This document shows positions 37,691-49,900 of a stretch of DNA of 64,000 nucleotides, one piece after another. Made by a program: the position numbers and the translations under genes. Each line of letters starts with the position of its first letter. Positions within the stretch are counted from its first letter, which is position 1. The stretch comes from Anopheles merus (taxonomy: Eukaryota > Arthropoda > Insecta > Diptera > Culicidae): contig NC_054083.1 in NCBI RefSeq assembly GCF_017562075.2, positions 46,183,269 through 46,247,268 of the forward strand. The letters are read 5' to 3'. The notes beneath the pieces are model-generated. The model worked only from the letters and a program-made list of their open reading frames with translations. It searched no databases and was not told the origin of the DNA.

Positions 37691-39433
37691 TCCTGCCCTA
37701 CCTCACGTGCAGTCGCGTGCATTTGGACGTTTGGAGGTTACTAGCGCTCTGCTTCCCTCAGCATCCGCTTTCGCAGTACACCGTGGGAATATAAATCGTT
37801 TTGCGTTCCCAGCTTTTCCGTTTTCCGTCCGAGATCAGAACGTTGTTTTTTTGTTGCTCCTATTTATAGGCAACGGAAAGCATCTCAACGGCCGTTGGTA
37901 GAATTTTGTTTTTTTATCTCTCCCTCTTTCAACCCAAAAATTTCCCGGAACCATGGGTCGACCGAAAGACGGCGCTAAAAGACGACACAACAAAAAAACC
38001 AAGCAAAACGGCACAAAAAGGACGACAACCAGTCAGCTGCCTTTTGCGGTACGGCGTTGTAGACCGTGCGAACACACGAAGATCACGAACACCGGTCCAC
38101 ACGGGTCCCGGTGGAATTGTCCCGTTGACTTCCGGCCGACGTGTGTATGTGTGTGTGTTTGAGCTCTTTTTCCTCTACTTTCACGTTGTCTATTGATGTT
38201 GTTGTTGCTTGGAAGGCTGTGGAAAGCCATCTTTCCTTCTTTTTTTTTACTCGCCGGGTTTCCTTTTCCCAAAAACCAACGTTTTCGGGCAGAGCTGGAC
38301 GCGCTATCACACTCTCTCTCTCTTTCTGTCGCTCTTCTTCCAGCGTTTGGTGATCGTAAGTTGTTGCTCGATTTTTCTACTGCCCCACCACCACCAAATT
38401 TGCCCCAAAAACCGTCCGCGGTGCCGTGCGGTGGTAGTGAAATAAACCTGTCAATGAACGTGTGTGCGAGACGGTGGCGGTGGTCCGGACGTTCGCCCGG
38501 GAGAGAAATTGGTTTAATTTTATCTGCACCCTCGAAGGGATCGTTTGCCAGAAACGGTTTGCCCCACACCGAAGCGGGGCTACCACGGAAGGGGGGGCTA
38601 CTTATAAGTACGGGCTACAGGTTTGTATCTCTTCCACTGTGTGCTGTGCGGCTTATGTGCTCTGGTCGATGCTTATAATCCTGCCGAAGCTTTGCTGTCC
38701 CGTATCTTTCGCGTGTGTTTTTGTTGCTCGTACAAGCGCGCGAGCGCCTTGTTTAGCTCACCGCTCGAGAGCCACTCGTGAAATAATGGTACCACGAGTT
38801 GGTTGTTTTCTGTTTTTTTTTATGTTTGCTCCTCTCTCTCCGAAGGTTGCCTAGAGCTAGCCGACCAACCACGGGAAAAAAAACGACGTGTTTAACTCAA
38901 AAAAAGAGAACGTGTTTATAAGCGGAAGCAGATTTGCCAATCATTTGCTTGCAGGGCTGCTGGCTACGGATTACCGCACGGCAAGGGAAGTATCTGTTTG
39001 ATCTGTATCGCTTTTCGCCGCGGTCGGTGGGTGACGAGTGTTTTGAGCGAGTAGAATGCAGAACAGAAAAGAAAAGTGTATCCTTGGTTTTGTATCATGC
39101 GCACGATTTCCCTGTTTTGTTTGCTCCGGCCAACAAGAACACCGTCGTAATTGAATAAGCCGCGATAAGAGGCACCAATTTACAAGGCTGGAAGGTTCGG
39201 CACAATTTGCGTACTCCCAATCCGCTACATCGATGAAGAAGGTTCCCATGTAGAACAGATGCCTTGTTTAAGTCGTGCAATGTGTTGGTTAGAGTCCCCT
39301 TCAGCAACTTCACCCACCAGTAATGGATAATTCGCCAAATTAATCTCCAGCACACGCCTCCGTTCGCACGGCATGTCAACCACACAATGGAGCTTCTTTA
39401 AAGTTTTGCACATTATTCTTCAATGGCATCTAC

Positions 39434-39596
39434 CTGCGCATGTTTATGCTTCAAAAATCGCCCACAGCAAAGGTACCATTCTATCTCATTACTGATAACC
39501 GGTTTTTTGCACGCAAAGTTTTCCCATTCCCCATTCTTCTCCACCTTTTTTGGCCCCAAACAAAAGCGCCCCGCAAAGCCCTGGTCAACGGTACTG
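39434..39596 (-). CDS. Weak candidate internal exon with Shisa-like cysteine pattern
   Basis: On the minus strand a pyrimidine-rich stretch (about 39637-39615) leads to CTACAG at 39602-39597, and 163 bases later GCGCAG precedes GTAGAT. Between them one frame is open, with an incomplete codon at the left edge and full codons at the donor. The peptide contains CLG, then GEWENFAC, then EWYLCCG. The order C-x-G ... G-x-W ... F-x-C ... Y-x-CCG recalls the N-terminal cysteine domain of Shisa-type membrane proteins, but the later CxxxxCC is missing. Without splicing, the frame stops eight codons past the donor, and a second minus-strand frame (39413-39225) begins at an overlapping TAATG. The opposite strand is also open here and codon choice is not decisive, so chance is a real possibility. 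Confidence 0.2.
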
Positions 39597-42500
39597 CTGT
39601 AGCATATAACGGCCAAAGAAAGAAAAAAAAGCAAAGCAAATCATCCAACACTAGTAAAAACAACAAGAAACCCCTCCCTTCTCCTGGCAGCGGCAGATAT
39701 ACACTTGCAAAACAGCTTTCAGGCAAGCGCTTTTCCCCCACGTCACCTGCGGACTTGGCGAGCAAGCTTTGCGATGCTCAAAAATCGACCGTGCAAAGCG
39801 TCTAAACATCAACGGTCGGTAAAAGTCTGCATAAAAGTCAAACTTTCTAGGCGAGCCGCAATCTGCTCCGCGAAAAACCCATCATCAATCTGGGCTGGGC
39901 AAAGGCGTGCGACGGGGAGGGGGGGGGGGATGAAGGGATTCGAGTGGAGGTTGGGTGGGCACTCTGGCCTTTATTACTTCACCTGAACCGTGCACAAGAC
40001 AAGACGATGAAACACCTTCGCTGGCACGGCGAAAAAGTTCGCCACCGATAAGCGCCCGGCCCTGGGTCTGGACGGGCGCTTTGGTAGGCAGGCAGCTTTA
40101 TCTTTCTAGTATGTGAAAATTGGGTGACACGTGGAATGGATTAGGCTACCGGAGGTTCCGCCGAGTGGGTGAATGAGAGTGAAGCAGAAGGGATGCGGAA
40201 GGATAGTAACATAAATCAGCGTACGGTGCATGTAGCGGTAGTAACAACACCCGGCACCCTTACACGACAGATAAATCGAGAACGATTTTTCTTCCCCGAA
40301 CCATACACACCAAAACTTTTCACACCAAAAGTTGAAAAGTGTACAAGTGTTTGTGTTGATTTGTTCGGTGCAAAGTTCGGTGCTGCTGGGGGTGAAAGTT
40401 TCGCACAAGAAAAAAAACATACCATTATTCTTAAGCTGCCTGAGTTCCGGTGCCGGCGTAGAGCATAGCTCAAATTGTTGAGCTTTTATCGATGATGGGT
40501 GTATGGCTTGGGAAGCTTACGGTTGCGATTGCTGAATCCTTTTGATGCTGCTGCTCTAGCTGCTTGTTGCCTTTTTGGCGTTTTTTTTTTTCAACGAAGC
40601 AACGAAAGTACACGCAATCTCAGAACAAGGACTTCAAGGACTCCTTTTCTGTTAACGCATACTGAGCATAGCACATTTGAACACGGAAGCACACATTGAA
40701 GTGTTTTGCACACCACCACACCGTACCACTGGAAGTTGGTTTTGATGGCACTCAGCACTCGGAATAAATGGAACAATTTTCACTGTCATTATCAACACAG
40801 CAATATTCAATTCCTCTACATCATCTACAGCTTTTCTCCACCAATCGCGTGTGTTTGTTGCTGGTTCTCCGTAAGTCTACAGTTTTTTTTTCTTCTTTGA
40901 GCTTTCAATTGTTCCTCGATTTGAATGAACGATGTTTTTCCTTGCTGAACTACGTCATCAACCTATTGGTGCACATTTCTCGTGCACCCTGTACTAAAAC
41001 CTTCTTACACAGGATTCACTTCACTTATTATGTGTGCACAATTGACACACCAAGGAGCGCCAGTATACCTGTTTTATTTGTCGCACCGTCTGGTAGCCAG
41101 TTTACACTGCAGATTTCACCTTCAAACACGCACACACACACACACCTAAACACACATTATTCACACACGGTACACAGCCGCTTAGCGGAAAAGCGAAACA
41201 CGCACGTCCACGGGACACGTCCGATCACCGCACGGCATCGCAGAAAACTGATCCACTGCCCGACGGACCGTCCAAACCGTCCTTTCGTTGTCGTAGTCGC
41301 CTGTTCAAACGAGCTTTCCACCCACCAAACAGATGCAGAGAGCGAGCGAGAGAGAGAAAGAAAGTGAGCAGTGGGGAGAGCAAATGTTACCGGGAGAGCA
41401 TTCCATGTGCGTAAGAGCGTAGCAGGGGCACAGCACAACAGAGCAAATTTCGGCGAAAAACGATGAGAATGTTCCAATTACCTTCTACGCAAAGATTCAT
41501 GCGACGGAATGAGCGCTCACCAGTTTGTGCCAGGCGTAAAATTGTTCCAAACTCCATCTATTCAGCCAGGCAGCCAGGTGTTGTAGAATTTGTGGCTCTC
41601 TGGCAGTGGCACACTCTCATCACTCTTCCCTCTTTTACGCTTTCTCAGTCGCATTACGGAACCCGAAGTCCCGATACGGTGGAGCTACGTTCGGGAAACG
41701 TTCGGGCCATGGGACGAACACAGAAAAGATCCTTGACAGCCGAAGCACACCATCGTGTCTGGTATCCGAAAGGGGGTTGAGTGTTTTTGTTGCTGTTGTT
41801 TGCTTTCCTTTCGCGGCCGGCACTGTGCGCATGAGCGAAAGCAGAAAGTGCTCGAATTTTGCGGCAGCTGTCAAATTCGAATACGGTTAGTGCTCGGAAC
41901 CGGTTTGCTGCCCGCTGCTCGATAACGGTCGACTGATGGGCAGGTGGAACAGGTAGCTTACACGCTGTGTGGGTTTTGTTTGCTATTAATCATTATTAAC
42001 TCGAAGGCAATCGAATGCAATCAGTTGATTCATTTCACTCCTAAAAGGTTCTTAAAACTATTATTTCAGTATGAATGAAATAATCTATTGGAAAACACCT
42101 AAATGTATGCAAACTGCACAGCAAGCGTTAATGAGATGTGCAACATTATAATTCTAAGATATTTAAGCATAATAATTGGCATAATAGGCATCAATAATTC
42201 GATGTCCTAGCGCAACAATACAAATAATTTTAAAAAAAATAGTAAAAATTTCTACAATTAATAGTACGATATTTAAGTTCAACTCCTACCCATCAACTAC
42301 TTAAACTAGCCAACAATTCGCTACACACAAACATACAAAAAATCCATTCTGTTAGTTCTCTTTATTCCAGCGTCCGGAGAGTTAGCTTTAATAAAGTCGT
42401 CAACCGCACCGAACAACACCACTGAATACAGCTGATAGTCTATGCAAAGCGTGTACCGTATAATCATCATCTCGTAGCATAGAACCACCTAATGCTCGCG

Positions 42501-45143
42501 CCTCTGGTTCTCTCCCTCTGGTACATACCTTCTCCCCTTTGCTGCAAATATCACCCATCCACAACCCGTCTGACCCTCCGCGAACGGTAGGAGAGGAAAG
42601 CAAAAGGATCACTTAGTCGACAGCAGACAAGTCGAAAGTCACCGCTACATTCGCGCCCTTCCCCAAACCCAACAGTTGGGCTCTGTTTTTCACCTCTCCG
42701 CATTTTCGCTTGTTCCGTGTTCACCAAACCAACGAGCGCACAACACACGCACATCAGAAGAGAAAGAGAGAGAGAAAAAAACACGCAACCGAAGCTTCAT
42801 CAATCTATGACACTTTGCAATTCTCACGCACAATTAAGCATCCTCGCCGGGGAAGCATCCCAAAGCCTTCCCCATTTCGACAGTGTGCGTTTGCATACAC
42901 ATTGCCCATTTCCCATGACCCGGAGCGGTGTCATCCTGATTGTGTGTATGTGTGTGTGTGGGGCGAGTTTTTCGCGACCAAAAGCCGTTTCACCATTAGT
43001 CAGTTAGTTCCTGAGCGGCGGTGGAAAAGGCCGACAAAGCGTGAAGACACAAAAAGAAAACAACCACAAACTCCCCTTCCCCTGTACCGCTGCAACCAGA
43101 TCACGTCTCGCTGCCGAAAGCGGTGACGGCGAAGGATTCTCGGGGGGCCACGCCGCGCTACAACAATCTAATCTCACAGTTCAATATTTAATATTCACTG
43201 CGCCTGCCGTCGATTCGTTCTTGTTTTGCTTTCATTTTTCTTCTCGCGGTGCGTAGCGTCGTGCCCGTTCGCTTGCTTGCTTGCTGCTACTGCTGCTGCT
43301 GCTGCGGGTGAATAACATTGTACGGTTGCACAGAAAACACGTAGTACTTTGAGCAGCACAGCAGACGCAAACCATGGGTTGGCGGGGTGGTCTCCACAAA
43401 ATGAATGAAGCACGCTTGGCATTGTCGCCCGCTAGCGTGAAAATTTGAAGCATTTATTCGAAGCGCAAAACACGTGGAGGGAAAAAAATCCATCGCAGAC
43501 ACGGTTTTGACATTCTTTTTTAAAATTCTTCCTGCCAAAGGGCTGTCCTTTTGCCTCGACTTTTTTCTCACCCCCTGCACTGGTTCTTTCCCACCGTCAA
43601 GCGCACAAAATTATTATGAGTTCCTGTGTGTCTGTGGGAGCGGAAATTGCTCGATTGTGTGCGATGAATGCTGAGCATTGTGGCGTTCCGCAGGGGCGGA
43701 ACCAATCGCTTAGGCAGGGATCAATACCATCGGTCAAAATTTAACGCCAAATGCTTCAGCCGAACCATTGTAGCGCGTGGCAATCATGATGTTTTGATGG
43801 TATTATGCAAACAGAACAACAAGGGAGGGAGAGAAAGACTTAAGACATGAAACGATAGCTGTGACAAAATGAAAGAAGAATTTCTTCCTTTTTTTGTGTG
43901 CCATTATTGATCTGGTAAGGATTATCTTCGGTCAGCAGAAATTATTGCATGCGTGTTTGTGCGTAGAGCTTAGCGGATGACACAAATGTGACACGTTCAT
44001 CCCCGTCCGCCGTTGTCACCGAAAGGGCTGGAGCTATCCCTTCCCTACCCATCAATCAATGGGACAGTAACCATGTAGCCTGCATATTTCATTACAACCT
44101 CACAAATCCTCACAAATTTAATAAAAGTAATGATGTTACAAATCCCATTAGTGCTTCCCCTGGTGCTCGCTGCGGACAACATCAGCCATAATAGTGTAGC
44201 AGAGGACAAGACTGGATTGGAGAACAGGGCAAAAAAGGCGTAGCTTTCTTTTTCGTTGTTGCTTTCCCAGTTGTTGGATGATGTCCATTGTGCTTGGACC
44301 ACCGTGTCCAAGCCGGAGTATGCGTGTATTGATTCAAAGATGCAAAGCAGACCGAGCAGTGGTAATGATGGCAATGGCGATAAAACAACAGCCTTCAAAC
44401 CAAAAGGGACGCGCCAAAAAGGGGAAGCTTCTAAATGTGGTTGCTTTTTTCTTGCCGGCAACGAACGTACAGGACAAATTCTGCTGATGCATGCAAAAAC
44501 ACAGACACACACTCTAAACGCTGGACTGTGTTGTTGCTTGGTTGATACATTTTTTTTGTGGTAGCATGCATGGAATACGAAGGACGAACGCAAGCAGCTT
44601 GTCGAATATGTATATAAAACCAATCGCTTGCGAATGCTTCCCACCAGCATCCGGCCAGCCTCCAGCCATTGGATCTCTAACCGAAGGCATATCCAACGTT
44701 GAACTGCCTTTAAGCGTGCGCCAGAGCCCTTTGCTCTGCCGTTTAATCCGACCTGCAGGCAGCGTACGGAGCATAGGGTGGTGGCAATGTTCGAATGGAG
44801 TTCGTTATGCTGATGCGTTCATAATCGCACGTGATTTGAGGCGTGCGATGTGCGTGATGGATAAAAGGCACAAAACACGAAGGGTAAAAAAGGGGAGCCG
44901 AAGAAACGAACGGTGTGAACGAATGAAACTGGTATTGATTCCGTGATTAGGATGTGTTGAACTGTAACTTTGTTGAATGTGGTGCAGCAGTTCTTGTGTT
45001 GAAATGCTCAAAATTATAGCAGGAAAAAGGTTTTTTTTATTTATATCGCATAACGATCTTCCATTCGTTTTCAATGTATTTTGTTACTTTTGATTGTTTG
45101 GATGAATATAAAATTGCATTCAAGTTTTTTTTTAAAGACTTTT

Positions 45144-45158
45144 ACTGTATTTAACTAA
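45144..45158. repeat. Left target-site duplication of the SINE at 45159
   Basis: ACTGTATTTAACTAA occurs here and again at 45291-45305, immediately outside the (GAA)n tail. Confidence 0.9.
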
Positions 45159-45290
45159 AATTTATTTAATTTAATTTTTTAATTTAAGTATTTAATTTAA
45201 AAGTCACTGAAAGCCAAGTTCTTCACTTCATTCGTGGGTACTGGCAGGCCGTGACCGACAGCGGTTGTTGTGCCAAAGAAGAAGAAGAAG
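45159..45290 (+). mobile_element. 5'-truncated SINE copy (SINE200-like) with (GAA)n tail
   Basis: A 132-bp insertion flanked by a perfect 15-bp duplication and ending GTGCCAAAGAAGAAGAAG. From about 45201 it matches, with gaps, the 3' half of the minus-strand SINE at 55036-55214: AGTCACTGAAAGCCAAG, GGGTACTGGCAGGC, then GTGACCGACAGCGGTTG. The tRNA-like head with its A and B boxes is absent, replaced by 42 bp of AT-rich sequence. Duplication length and tail are hallmarks of LINE-mediated retroposition. The resemblance to Anopheles SINE200 is from memory. Confidence 0.85.
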
Positions 45291-45305
45291 ACTGTATTTA
45301 ACTAA
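45291..45305. repeat. Right target-site duplication of the SINE at 45159
   Basis: A perfect copy of the 15 bases at 45144-45158. A perfect duplication implies a fairly recent insertion. Confidence 0.9.
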
Positions 45306-46935
45306 CGTAACATTATTTCTTGCAAAACAACAGCAAACAGAAACATAAAAGTTCTAAAAGAAGTAAACCTAAAATATAACACATTTTAAGAATAATGTTG
45401 ATAATCCGTGACACTTTAATAAAATACTAAAATTTTACAATAAATTGTCAAATCAAATAATGAAATAATTAAAACGAAACGAGAATAAAAACGAACAACT
45501 GCACAAAGTAATAAAGTAAAGTAATAGGCTAAAATGAGACAAAACAAATCTGTTATGAACCATAAACACCAATTAAATAGAAACAAGTAGCAACAAATAC
45601 AAAAGTATGGAAAAATTCACATCTCGTGGAATAATTTAAAGTTAATCCTCACATCGAACCTCCCCGCTTTCATCTCGCTCGCCCGTGGAAAGCGACTCAT
45701 AAAACTAGCGGAACACCAATCCGCAAATATTACTTCCGATCTATTACCTTATATCTGACATGTATAAAACTACCATCACTCCGAAGCTTATCTATGATTC
45801 GCTGCACATAAAGAGTTGCTCGAGCTTTCGGTCGAACCGTACCTTACGTACCCGTGCTCATCGCCACAACAAACCGCACGAAACCGCCGCAAATAATTAT
45901 GGACGGATTATCATTTCCACCGCTGAGTTAAGCCCTCGGTAAGCAGTTCAGCATGCTTGACTAGCGGCTCGTTACCCGGGCACATGGAGGGGCGGCAACC
46001 CACTGCCACAAGGCCGCACAACTTATCCCTCACCTTCCATACCCAGTCCATACAGTGCCGGTGGGATTGTAAGGATGGATGTAACGTAGTTAATGAAGAA
46101 AGATTTATCGCTTCCTTCTGATTCCACTATCTATTTTCTTTCCTCCAACTGCGCGTATGAGCGCGTTTCGTCTTTACTCGCGCGATGCGGGAACGGAGAG
46201 ATGGGCAGTTTCTTCTCGCTCTTCTTCTTTTCCTTCGCATTGCCAATTGTTTTCGCTCACAGTAAGCCGTACACACATACACACACACACACACTGAGAG
46301 ATTGCTCCAGCCAGTGGGGCGGATTCCGGACGCTTTTCTTTCCCGCAGCGCTGCCCCGAGTCAGGGCAAAGTTTTCCAATATCCCCTGTGTTTGGGGAGG
46401 TTGGGTTTTTTGTTTGCTATTTTCTAACCAACCGCGGCTGCTGCTGGTTTGTGATTTTCTGACTCCCCTGTTTCCATCGTGCCACGGTTGGCATGTGACA
46501 CCGGGTGGACCCGGGTGGAATAGTTTCACATCGAACGTGGGGTAGAAGGAGGAAATATATAAATTGACTTTTATTACAATACTTTTGCCAGCGCTCGTCA
46601 TCCGCGTTTGGCTGTAGGCTTAGTGGATGCTGTTGCTACATCTTCTGGACACGTGCACACACACACACACACATGACATCGACTGCCGTGGATCATTTAG
46701 CCGGAAGCGGACTCTAGTTAGCCCGTTGTTTGATGGTCTTTTTTGCATGTTTCTCAGCTACACTGGTCCTATGCTAGTGTGATTTTCATCGTCCTGTTGG
46801 TGGTTGAGATTATACAAACGCTATGGTAGGTGCCACGAAAGCCTTAAGAAGAGCGGAAACGTTAATTCAGTGGATGATGGTTTAACTAACACGGAAAAAC
46901 AAAAAAAAAATCCACAGAAAAGAATGATTTAGTTT

Positions 46936-46998
46936 GATCACGGTTAGATTTCATATGATCACAGTTAGATTTCGACTGATAGAGGTGTTAAATTTTGT
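46936..46998. repeat. 21-bp direct repeats
   Basis: Two units, GATCACGGTTAGATTTCATAT (46936 on) with its successor GATCACAGTTAGATTTCGAC (46957 on), are exactly 21 bp apart. A third, degraded unit starts GATAGAGGTGTTAAATTTT at 46978. The unit sequence differs from MITE families A and B but the spacing is the same. Confidence 0.7.
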
Positions 46999-49900
46999 CT
47001 GATGACGTATGGAATACTATCGTTGAAGGTGTAAACTATATTTCGTTAGTACGGGTGAAGATAGACCCAGCCAAAATATTTATAAAATGCCTTTTTTTAA
47101 TGTAAACATTATGCAAGCTTAATTGATGCTTAAACGTATGCGGGAGTTTTTACTAACATGAGCCGAGCTGGAACGAACTGTTCGAAGCGGACTGATTAAA
47201 ACCCGGCATTTGATCGTCCAGGCGATCATAGATATCCGCAAAGGGATCTGGAAACGTTGGAGTTAAGAGGCCTTACCTTGGGTAGGGGGACATTAGCCTT
47301 CATAGCGGATATTGGATTAAATGAAATGAAATGGAATGAAATAAATAAACCCTTGAAATAAGTTGGTTCACGAAGTTTTAGGAAGCGTAACGTCCCATCT
47401 TGGCAGTCCGATCGAATCTGATCTGCCACAACCGGAGTTGGTTGTATTTATACCCAAAATAAGTTATGGCTTTCGTGCATTTAGTTTTGCTTGTATTTTT
47501 GTCCTAAATAAATATTATTTTAATGGTAACTAATAATAGATTGATTTAGTCTGAGGTGTTTGTCGATGTGTGCCTATGCTGCGGTTTTACTGTGTTGCAA
47601 AAGAAGGCTTCAACTATTGCTGCTAAAGAATGGATATTTTCGTCGCTGAACTGAACTGAATATGAACATTTTATAACAATACAGAACTTCTCTAACACAG
47701 CCGAAGAATACAGCTGCATAAGCTTTGCACTGCTAATTAGTTGCAACTTGCCAACGACAGTGGCTTGTTTACCAACGCTCGCGAGATTGAAGTGCTTCAC
47801 GCTCCAGGTGCATTACACAACCTTCCATCGTTATTGTGCTCTGAGCAACGAACGCAAAGAACTCAGTGGAGTGCTACTTATTGCGTAGCTCGTTTATGCT
47901 CGTTAATTCATAGTACAGTGTCCTCACTATTTCGCGGTGCACATAATGCACATGTAAGGTTGACTGGTGGTGTATAATTGGACCAATATTCATACCAAAT
48001 GAGCCCTTATTCTTTTCTAAAAATGTACAAAAATGTATGTATGCACGAGCACACGAGGCTTAATCCAAAGGTGAAGCACACTTCAACCAACGAGAAGAAG
48101 GTTATAATTAACAACGTTTTTGAATGAAACGCACATGGCAGTAGTGCACTACGTAGGTAAAAAGTGCTTGACGATTTTAATCAGCATTCGAGCAAGAACT
48201 GCTTTGGAATGAGCCGCTTTGAATCATATGTGGAATGGCTTAACAACTAACACAAGGTGGGATTTGCTGAAGCAACTGTGTGCTTGCGTTTGCTACGTTT
48301 AGGTATAGAATAAGATTAAAATACGTCTCCAATCAACTCACGTTTTCTCTGCCCTAGATAGTCCATTCCATAATTCGTATTTTTATGGTTGGTTTATTCC
48401 TTCCCATGGGCGCTCGTTTTTCTGTTATTTCACCTTTCTAGATTTTATTTGCGTAAATAATCGATCGAGATGAAATACATTAATATTAGATACCGATATA
48501 TGTTCCATAGCTGCTTCCAACCTTCATAAATAATAACGAACACACGCATAAAACAGTGAGCACAAAAGATCTTCAATTTGGATACCTATCAATGACTCAC
48601 AAAAAAAGTGAAGATACTATCCAGTGAACAACTCTCTTGGAGCTAACCTTTTCTTGAAAAATATAAGAAATAGATAAAATGCATCATAGACAGTTGTAGA
48701 AAGTCAACACATTTAATATGTACCATTTTTAACCAATATTTTTTCCAGTGAAATGTAGTTGATGGTGAATAAAATGCAATTTTCCCTACTAAACTGATAG
48801 TTTATAGCATTTATTCTTCAATTGAATGCAAAGTGTTTTCCAGAAAAATGCTGAAACGCCCCAAACTACCTCCATTGGCTGTGCGTCCTCCTTTCAATCT
48901 ATCACTCAGCCCGATAACAAATAATGCTGAAAAACAGAATCCTCAAACTATTCATGTTTGCAATTTATCGACCATGAACGAAACGCACCCATTGTTAGCA
49001 AACACGAATAAGCGTCACCATCAAACTTGTCCCAGTGGATGGCACACGTGCCGGGCTACACGCTCCTCGAGGTAATGATGCACCCCGCCCTGCCCTGTCA
49101 ACAGCCCTGTGTTCTAGCTGACCATCACACTACGCTTTCAAATTCGCATTCAGAGCATGGGTAGAATTTTAAAATCTCCTCGCCCATCCCTCCACCGTAG
49201 GCACGGCTGCTTTGCAAGCGGTCGGCAGGGAGGGCAACGGGGCGCAGAGATGAACGGGGATGTGCGAGCCAGAAAAACGGAAACTTCTCTAACCTCATTC
49301 GAGGCTAACTTTTTCTTGCGTCCAGGCTAACGATTCGGCTGCTTAAAAACCGATGACGGAGTGAATCCAAAACCCGCAATCCGATTCAATGTGGCAGCCC
49401 AACATAACGGTCACCATGTTGCCGTGTTCGTCGCATTCCTCCACTCTCCATGCGAAGCAGCAGAAGAGTTCCGATGTCGTTGTCACGTTTTCAAATCAAA
49501 TCAAGCGAAGTGGACTCAGTAAAATCAGGCTGCTTGCATGCTTACGGTGCCGCTGCTCATCGTTCATCCAGCGTTCGATCGTTTCCTCCGGGGGGAGTGG
49601 GCTGAATGTTCCTGTCAAAAACAGATCTGTGGCAAAATGCATACTCACATACACACACACACACACTTCGCAGCGACACACACACATACACACACACTGG
49701 AGATGGCATAAAGTCTTCACACACTGTGCGATCGATGCCTGTGGGGGTCTGATAAAGTTGACATGGAGTGGGGGTTTTTATCCATTCTCACTGTCTGTTC
49801 TCGTGTCGTGCGAATAGATGGATGGATCATTGCAGAGAAAATTATTTGCAATTTTTATACATCTTTAAGGTAAATCCTTATTTATAGTGTGTTAATATTT

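Noticed and set aside
39645..39653. CCAACACTA, identical to the inner hAT end
   Set aside because: No second end, no GGAACGGA words and no 8-bp duplication nearby; a 9-bp chance match.
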